This document shows, one piece after another, positions 57,253-64,000 of a stretch of DNA of 64,000 nucleotides. A program made the position numbers and the translations under genes. Source of the DNA: Isoetes taiwanensis (lineage: Eukaryota; Streptophyta; Lycopodiopsida; Isoetales; Isoetaceae). The number at the start of each line of letters is the position of its first letter. Position 1 is the first letter of the stretch. Under the pieces are notes generated by a model. The model did not search any database and had not been told where the DNA came from. It was given only the letters and a program-made list of their open reading frames with translations. The stretch covers positions 23,262,416-23,326,415 of the forward strand of contig JAJEKV010000011.1 of NCBI GenBank assembly GCA_021234155.1, in the 5' to 3' direction.

Positions 57253-57467
57253 ATCATCGACTCTATAATGCCATCAATAATATGTGCATCTAAATTATAT
57301 GTATGCCATCAATAATGTGTGCATCAGATGTAATGATGTGTATTAAACACCTATTATAAAAGATGTAAGGATGTAGTATAAGCATAATGAAAGCTAATTG
57401 ATGTATCGACTGGGTATTAATTGTCCAAAATGCTTAAGTATTATAGCAAAAGAAATTACATACATGA
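57253..57467. other. Short unassigned stretch
   Basis: AT-rich with a duplicated atgccatcaataat phrase at about 57268 and 57302. It may hold the 3' ends of the converging 57013 gene and H1. Confidence 0.4.
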
Positions 57468-60400
57468 TTATCGAGAACATGACTGAGATTGAGAGCTCTT
57501 AGCTAATGCTATATCCCCCCACATGTCAACAATGTATTTTGGAATCTGAACAGTCTTCGGTCTTTTGCCATTTGCATCCCATGCATAATGTATGGCATCT
57601 AACTTCTCATACCTTGATGGATCTGATGGATTGGGTCGCCAACGTTTAGTTAAGCAACCTGTATAGTCACGACCAACAGGCATCCACCATGATACATAAA
57701 TGTGACCATAATTGGTAGACTCTGGATCTAAGATGGCATCTTCTTCTGTAAAGCCCAACCACGTTGGAGTTTCATCGTCTCCAGATCGGACTAAAACGAA
57801 CATACCTTTCGTAACATGTGCATGAGGATCGAACTCATCCATAGGTAACACCGGGCCGCCCATCTGGCTGCCCACAATACGTAGGCAAAGGTCTTACAAG
57901 CACAATGGCTTCATCGACCTCGGAGTAAATGCAGCTTGTAGAGGTTCTTGCCTTGTACGCAACCAAAAGTTATCATTTTGAGGTCGCCCACGGAGATACA
58001 TCTTCCAAAACGTAAAAGAATCTCGTTCCAAAGAATCCATAGTTGCTTTGTACTTTGTCGTGCAAACACACTATCTTCTTGATTTTTTTTGCGAAGGAAT
58101 TCCATAATGCTATGTACTTGCCGATGCCGCCTCGCCGGGCCCGGGGAGATCTTTCAATGTCTTCCTTGGAGGGATATTTTTAGGCACCCCCGTTGGTAAC
58201 GTTGGCTCACCATTTTCATCCTCCTTCCACATTCTTATTCCTTTTTCTGGAATCCACTCTTTATGGGTTGGCCGCATCTTATATTGCATAATGGGCCATT
58301 TTCCATCCATTTTAAATCGGAATAGCAATGGGTCGATATGGCCTGTTAGACGTTGGCCTTTATCAGGGATATATCCCTTGACAAAGCCTTTCCAATCTGG
58401 AACTTCATCCACAAAATATGGAACAGGAGACTTTGCATTGCACTTGCTAAACAAGTAAAGCAACTCAGGCAAAGTTAGAGCATCCGATGAACTCATTAAC
58501 GTCGAAAAGTTCCCAAACAATGCATCAATATCATCATGAGTATGCCCAACCATCATGAAGCCAACCTGAATCTCATCGAATACCTTAAGCCATGTCAAAT
58601 AAGAGAGGTAGGAGAACACATATCTATTTTTATTTTGACCCGATGCATTATCCAACTGTAAGTAGAGATTTCGAGGAAGAGGATTGAAGCCTTCTAAGTA
58701 GGCACTAGAAGATGAAGGCATCTTCTCTTGTGTCTGCGCTAGCTTATGCTGCAGTGGTCGAGTATCTTTTAGGCCTTGCATCAATTTGCAATCTGTAGTT
58801 CTGCTTCCACACAGATCACCACACTTGTCTTCTTCCGGCAACTCAAGATAGTGTAGGATCCTAGAAAGTGATCCAACATGAAAGTTTGAGTCATCCTTCC
58901 AATCAAGAGAGAAATGGCCATAAGCCCGTCCACCATGACCATGTGTCAATCTCCTGTCAAGCTGCTCTTCAAGCGATCTCCTCTCCAAACAGACTTTGCG
59001 AGATGGTGACTTCTTGGTGTGAGTGTTTTGACCTGATCCATCTTATCATGTATTATGCAAAGGTGACTTTCTGGCGAACGATGTGATAATGCACGCCAAT
59101 GCCAATATTGACTCCTACAGGAACATTGTTCCAACATATGTGCCCGCCGTTGAATTGAAAGGTTGCGCCTCTAGTCCCTTGTATCTTTTGTTCTTTCCAA
59201 TTTCTGCTTGATGACTACACATATGTTACACTTGGAGAGTGCTGTATTTTTGGCTATGCTGACGTCTGGAAACTCTTTCTTCCAAATATTGTAAAAAGAG
59301 GGCAAGGTTACACTCTTTCCTGTCAATTCTTCCACCACAGCACCCACTTCCTTATGTATGCTCTTCTTATTAAGGATGGAAGGAAGTTTGCGAACATTCT
59401 CCCTTATATCATCCTTTCCTTTTTTGCTTCTATGTGGAATGCTCTCCGCATTCTCACTAATGAAGGTATCAAGCACACTTTCTGTAGCTAGTGTCACAGA
59501 TCTAGGCTTCTTAGAGCCTGTATTACCATGCTCCGCCCGTTTTCCACCTAACTCGAACCTCTTCCTCCAACTATAAAACGTGGGCGAGCAACTCCTAAAG
59601 CCACGCCATCCCATGCGAGTGACACCTCCACTCCGAGACCACTACTTTAAGCCTCCGACGCCTGTATAAGTTACACTCAACACATCAAAAACAAGTGTAA
59701 TCCTGGCACTGCTTGATTGAGAATAAAATTCTTTTCTTAAGGCACATACTTGCTCTCGGCTCAATTTTTTGACACATTCGTCCTTGCGGCATGTTGATTT
59801 TAGAGCACTCTTGATTGACTTGGAAGCGCACATCCTCTCCTCCTTGCTATCCCCCTTTGATTCCCTCCTGACCCTCTTCACATATGTATATTTCCTTTTC
59901 CTCTTGAATTGCTTCTCAAGATCAGCTTCCAAGCACTCAACTTCTAAGTCATCCTGTTCGAGAGCAGCTCGAGCTTGTAAATGTTGTGAAACTGTCCTAC
60001 CATTATGAAGCAAAATATCATGGGTCTCCCAGGTTACTAGACTGTTAGCTAGAGGCCTCTCAGCACAAGCATGACATGACCTGATATTTTGGTTTCCCAT
60101 TGGATCTATTATATTACCCACTGAAAGCCCGACCTTTGATACACCCAAGAACTCATCGTCTATAGCATCCTGAGGATCACTAAAGACTATATTCGCCTCC
60201 GAATATTTAGATCCAATGCAGGAGTGAAGAATGTAGCATGGCAAACCAACCGGCGGGCTACTGACAGATGGTGGACTACTAGATGAATCCTCTTCTGAAT
60301 AGGGCAAATTGAAGGATGTCGAAGACGTATCTTCACTTGAGGGGCACTCAACATGTTTTACATCCCTCTTAGGCCACTGAATGAATGTGCCTACTGCTTC

Positions 60401-60645
60401 ACTTATGTTATCTGCCCCTCTGCAGGGGACTGGAAGCTCCGTCGATGGGATCACGGACTCCGTGACCTCAATTGCTACATTTAAAGGATCTATTTCCGTC
60501 CCATGAAGAGTGGTTCTATTCAAAATATGGCCCCGGGCAAGAATTGTCCTTCCGACGAATAGGTTGTACAAGGGAAAATTGAACCTGTTTCAATCAAGCA
60601 AGGAGAACATATGAATTAGACAAAAAATAAGCAATAAACAAGCAA

Positions 60646-60933
60646 AAATGGCGCCATTTAGTACAAAAGAATAAATTTTGGTCTAAATTTGGAGCTAACA
60701 CGGCGCCATTTGGTCGAAACGGTGAACACTTGGAACAAATGGCGTCATGGCGCCATGGCGCCATTTGTTCCAAGTGCACCTTTCGACCAAATGGCGCCAT
60801 GGCTCCATTTGGCTCCAAATTTACACCATTTCGACCGTGCAACAGATCAAGCGAATGGCGCTATGGCGTCATTTAGATCAATACACCATTTTTGTGGTGT
60901 ATTTGGAATAGAATGGCGCCCTGGTGCCATTTG
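60646..60933. repeat. Palindrome array in H1 intron 1
   Basis: Copies of the ATGGCGCCATGGCGCCAT-type palindrome or its core at 60646-60660, 60702-60711, 60737-60764, 60788-60811, 60852-60875 and 60911-60933. All lie in the intron 60585-61189. The same motif fills intron 1 of the divergent gene H2. Confidence 0.88.
60676..60837. repeat. Large inverted repeat inside the H1 intron array
   Basis: The 60 bases 60721-60780 are nearly self-complementary (GGTGAACACTTGGAACAAAT...TGTTCCAAGTGCACC). The symmetry continues outward through TTTGGTCGAAAC / TTTCGACCAAA and TAAATTTGGAGC / CTCCAAATTTA. The RNA or single-stranded DNA could form a hairpin of about 70 bp. Confidence 0.8.
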
Positions 60934-61189
60934 ATCCAAGTGGGTGCCATGGGGCGATTTGGCTTAGCTCCATCACAAAATCTACACGAGGTGCTTTTGT
61001 TATGCATTCTTGCTCCCATTGCTGTATATGTGTCAATAAGAGCAGGCATGCATAACATGGGCACCCCATGCCAACTTTGCAAGTGAAACCAAGGTTCTTA
61101 GTGTCCTAGCAGTATGAATGTCAGCATTTGAACACGCTATACACATGGCAGCAATAGAACATAATTCCTACCAGAAATAGTGGACTTAC

Positions 61190-61209
61190 TTGATATTAGA
61201 TAGATCCAT
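61190..61209 (-). other. H1 exon 1 (20 nt coding)
   Basis: ATG at 61209, six codons plus two bases, then donor GTAAGT (61189-61184). The phase fits the acceptor at 60585 exactly. Confidence 0.65.
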
Positions 61210-61902
61210 AGTGGTATGTACTGGAGCAGTAGATGGAACAGGAAAAACAAGCTGATCCCAGCAGATGAATTCGCAGAGAACTGAGCGCCAAGAAGAAAGC
61301 GCCAAGAATCACCTGTGATTTCTGTGAGCGCCAAGAAGAAAGCGCCTGACAGCACGCATGCGCCTTGCAAAGTTTCTGCCTAGGCGCCTGAGAAAAGAAG
61401 CGCGCCTTATGCGAGCGGCAGCTGAAACGAGCAGGCGGATTCGAAAGCGCCTGAACCGTGCACGAAAACGTCTGCGTCGTGCCATGGTCGCTTTAAGAGG
61501 GAGAACGGCGACAAAGAGGGAGCTTTAAATGCAAAGTACAATTTTAAAAGCGGACGATTCGAATTTGGACAGGTGGCAGTCAAATTTCAATTTATGGGCA
61601 GGAATTTTGAATTTTAAATTTATGTTAATTAGTTATGGGCAGTTAGTTATGCCTCATTGTTTTTCTGGAGGACCTCATTTGTTTTTTCGTTTTCGATTCC
61701 AGCTCTCAGCGCCTCGACCTTAGCCGCCAGCGCCCAACGCCTACTCGCCAGCGCCTACTCGCCAGTGCCTAGCGCCCAGCGCCTCGAGCAACCCTTTTTC
61801 GGCCTCTATTTTCAGTGTTTTCTGGCGCCATTTCCCCACAGTTCAGCGCCTCACCCCATCAAGCTACACACCAGTTTCCGGGCCAAATTCAAGGCGCTCG
61901 AA
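61210..61902. promoter_or_regulatory. Shared intergenic region of H1 and H2, GCGCC-rich
   Basis: 693 bp between the two divergent ATGs. It is enriched in gcgcc motifs, including a repeated gagcgccaagaagaaagcgcc (about 61285 and 61327) and a run of agcgcc units at 61707-61790. It probably holds both promoters. The gcgcc unit is half of the palindrome found in both introns. Confidence 0.6.
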
Positions 61903-64000
61903 ATGGAAATCGACAATTCTGGAGCTCCTCAGAATGTGGAGACAACGGCTAGCGCACTGCAAGGCACAGGTATGTCATCTACTTGCATTGTTTCGTTTGG
62001 TCGAAATGGCGCCACCGCGCCATTTTGATTTCTTAGCTTACTCTTCGGTCTTGTTGTTGGCAAATGGCGCCACCGCGCCATTTAGATGCCTGGTAGCTTA
62101 CTTCAGGAGTTTTGTTGTTGGCAAATGGCGCCATGGCGCCATTTGATGTCTATTAGCTTACATTAGGGTCTTGTTGTTGGCAAATGGCGCCATGGCATCA
62201 TTTGGATGTCTGAGCGTACTTTAGGAGTCTTTTAGTTTACTTTAAGGTCTTGTAGTTGGCAAATGGCGCCATGGCACCATTTGCCAACAACAAAACCCTA
62301 ATGTTGTTGTTGGCAAATGGCGCCATGGCGCCATTTGTATCCGAGTCCAGTCCATAAACACTAATGGAAGCATTCGCATATGTATTAGCAATAAGAAGCA
62401 TTCACATACGTATTAGCAATAAGAACCAATCTACCAACCAAATGGCGCCATCGCGCCATTTGCTTGGTAGATTGCTTTTCATTGTGTTGGAGGTGCCTCC
62501 AGTCGCAGGTGCCTCGACCCAGTTAGAGCCCCTCTCCTTCGAACCAGCTTCCTCGAATATTGCGAAGAGGAGGGGCTCGGACTGGGTCGAGGCACCTGCG
62601 ACCAAATGCATGGAAATGCAATCGAACTGCTTCCATATGCTTATGCACTGAACTGGATGCAAATGGTGCCATGTTGCCTAGTCGTCTGGTCTGCCTGCTT
62701 GTTAAAACCAGACGACTAAGCAAATGGCGTCATGGCGCCATTTGCATCCGAGTTCAGTGCATAAGCACAGAAGCATTCACATATGTATCACCAATAAGAA
62801 CCAATCTACCAACCAAATGGCGCCATCGCGCCATCCGGACTGGGTGGAGACCTCTGCGACCAAATGCAGGGAAATGCATACGAACTGCTTCCATGTGCTT
62901 ATGCACTGATCAACTTAGATACAAATGGCGCCATGGCGCCATTTGCTTAGTCGTCTGGTCTGCCTGCTTGTTTCAACCAGAGTTATTGATGCCTCTTTGT
63001 TACTGATGCCTCTTTGTTGCAGCTATATTACGTCCGGAAACACAATTTCAATCCGACCAGACTATCATGCTAACAGACAGGAACTGGTGCATGGAAATAA
63101 TGCGGGTGAGCCCTTCTGCTACTACAGGCTCGAAAGGAGACTGCAAAGGAGAGCTCTGCCTGCTTATAAAGGAGACAGCCCCAGAATCAGCCGGAATTTA
63201 CCAGCCGGGTATCTTGGTCAGCATAAAGATGGTTACCAAGAACGGTCGCGATGATTGGATCCGGGTGGTCTGTGAGGATACTATGCAGCAGAGAATAATT
63301 GTCTACTATGTGGACTGGAAGTTTTATGATCCCACTGTAATAGTATTGCAAATGTAGCTGATTCGGCGAAGAAGCAAGGCTGGGCGCTGCCATCATACTA
63401 CAGCTTTGAAGAAGCTGACATCAAAGGTCCACAAGAAATCTTGAGGGGTTTTATGATTCTTCGCAATCGTATGAACGAGTCGAAAAACTCGCCTTCATTC
63501 GTTGTCAAGGCATTAGCCCAGCAGAAACTACCCGTCATTGTGGACACGGCCTGGCTAAAAACAGTTAGCAGGAAGAAGACAAGACAAACTAAGGAGGCAG
63601 CTGCAGTTGCAGCCGAAAAAGACTCCTCATCTGCTATTGAGGATGTTGGCCAGGAAACTGAGTAAGGAAAGGCGGCGGACAAGGGGAAAGTTAAGAGAAA
63701 GGATCACGAAGTTCCTGAGAAGGAAAAGAAAGAAAAGAAGGAAAAGAAAGAGAAGGAAAAGAAAGACAAGGAAAGGGACGGGAAAGGGCAGAAGGAAGGA
63801 AAGGCGGGACAGGAAAAGGAGGGAAAGGAAGAGGAGCCAGAGGAAATGGAAGGGAAAAAGAAGAAGAAGAAGCACAGGCTAGAGACCTCTGAGAAGGAGA
63901 GGACACCTAAAAAACAAAGGAGAGAGACTCAGACTCCTAGTCCTGCTGGAAGTCCAAGACGGACGGAGAGGAGCGACGAGCAGACCAGAAGTGGTGGTGA
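61903..64000 (+). CDS. H2: unknown protein with Lys/Glu-rich tail, partial
   Basis: Exon 1 (61903-61969) encodes MEIDNSGAPQNVETTASALQ plus GT and ends CACAG|GTATGT. Intron 1 (61970-63022) ends TTTGTTGCAG, and exon 2 from 63023 is in phase (AILRPETQFQSDQ). The next 110 residues look globular (NWCMEIMRVSP, LLIKETAPESAGIY, IIVYYVDWKFYD). Near 63345 the frame slips and coding continues as NVADSAKKQGWALPSSYYSF, KGPQEILRGFMILRNRMN and FVVKALAQQKLPVIVDTAWL. After a TAA at 63663 the same frame encodes a long Lys/Glu-rich tail ending TPSPAGSPRR near the window edge. I recognise no family. The tail suggests a nuclear, nucleic-acid-binding protein. The slip and TAA may be mutations, sequence errors or unseen introns. 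The gene may run past 64000. Confidence 0.6.
62003..62945. repeat. Palindrome array in H2 intron 1
   Basis: Ten 24 bp copies (CAA, ATGGCGCCATGGCGCCAT core, TTG) start at 62003, 62061, 62122, 62181, 62260, 62314, 62439, 62721, 62814 and 62922, with a decayed one at about 62659. The first six are spaced 54-79 bp and mostly follow cttgttgttgg. Copies 62122, 62314 and 62922 are perfect palindromes. Arms extend further at 62429-62475 (caatctaccaa / ttggtagattg). The 62350-62462 block is partly duplicated at 62745-62837. Confidence 0.9.
63664..63890 (+). repeat. Purine-rich low-complexity segment of H2
   Basis: An A/G-rich run of gaaaagaag-type units encoding the Lys/Glu-rich tail. Other frames over it are artefacts of composition. 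Confidence 0.7.

Larger units (their letters stand above)
57468..61209 (-). pseudogene. H1: DUF7869-type transposase-like gene, broken
   Basis: Exon 1 (61209-61190) encodes MDLSNI and ends at a strong donor, AA|GTAAGT. A 605 bp intron (60585-61189) ends AAACAG, and exon 2 continues in frame (KFNFPLYNLFVGRTI). An N-terminal block (STELPVPCRGADNI, VGTFIQWPKRD) resembles DUF8039 of CACTA proteins. Next come a basic segment and a Cys/Arg block (CRKDECVKKLSREQVCALRK), then SFYNIWKKEFPDV and CNICVVIKQKLERT. The DUF7869 core has CIIHDKMDQVKT, NLYLQLDNASGQNKNRY and VGFMMVGHTHDDIDALFGNF, likely acidic residues of an RNase-H-like fold. A C-terminal part (KGMFVLVRSGDDETP, IYVSWWMPVG) looks like a BAH-type module. 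In-frame TAG at 59642 and 59168, a frameshift near 59010 and shifts near 58110 make this copy non-functional unless read through. Confidence 0.75.

Noticed and set aside
61657-62028. 123-codon + strand ORF
   Set aside because: It mixes non-coding leader, H2 exon 1 and intron palindromes. The splice-supported model uses only the last part from 61903.
62560-63006. 148-codon + strand ORF
   Set aside because: It runs across the palindrome array in the H2 intron, and repeat periodicity explains the open frame.
63607-63906. ORFs of Arg/Lys or Leu/Phe runs in other frames
   Set aside because: They are compositional shadows of the H2 Lys/Glu tail.

Overview
The window is repeat-dominated DNA from a large plant nuclear genome. 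The evidence is plant L1-type LINE ORF2 with a terminal zf-RVT domain, a Ty3/gypsy element whose primer site matches the 3' end of plant tRNA-Asp, an LTR element with the plant-typical initiator-Met primer site TGGTATCAGAGC, and a Mutator-like foldback element. I cannot name the species. No rRNA, tRNA or CRISPR array was seen, and no ordinary housekeeping gene was recognised.

Bases 1-22137 are a four-level nest. A gag-only LTR element (A, + strand) was hit by a 5'-truncated L1 LINE (L, - strand, 1304-20885). L was hit by a second gag-only LTR element related to A (B, - strand, 4631-20091, duplication GCTTC). B was hit by an 11.1 kb Ty3/gypsy element (C, - strand, 6216-17332, duplication TCTAT) with gag, protease, RT/RNase H, integrase and a long extra coiled-coil ORF after integrase. 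Bases 22138-29970 hold an APE-type LINE with a pentanucleotide tail (G), a dead L1 fragment, a 1.26 kb Mutator-like foldback element with long terminal inverted repeats, and a polypurine tract.

Bases 29971-53368 are a second nest. A large apparently non-coding LTR element (E, - strand, 1.6 kb LTRs, duplication ATTTG) has LINE F in its right LTR. F is split inside its endonuclease domain by a 9 kb TIR element (D, 41233-50273, 3-bp duplication ATT). D carries direct and inverted repeat modules bounded by a conserved stem-loop.

Bases 53374-64000 are less invaded and the most unusual part. They hold a DNA-methyltransferase-like remnant; two divergent small genes around a repeat-based promoter; and a divergent pair, H1 (- strand, DUF7869-type transposase-like, broken) and H2 (+ strand, unknown, Lys/Glu-rich tail, running off the window). 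Each gene of this pair starts with a very short coding exon. Each first intron is filled with copies of a palindrome built on ATGGCGCCATGGCGCCAT. The pair plus its palindromes looks like a two-gene DNA transposon or a self-regulated cassette, and is the best candidate for an undescribed system.
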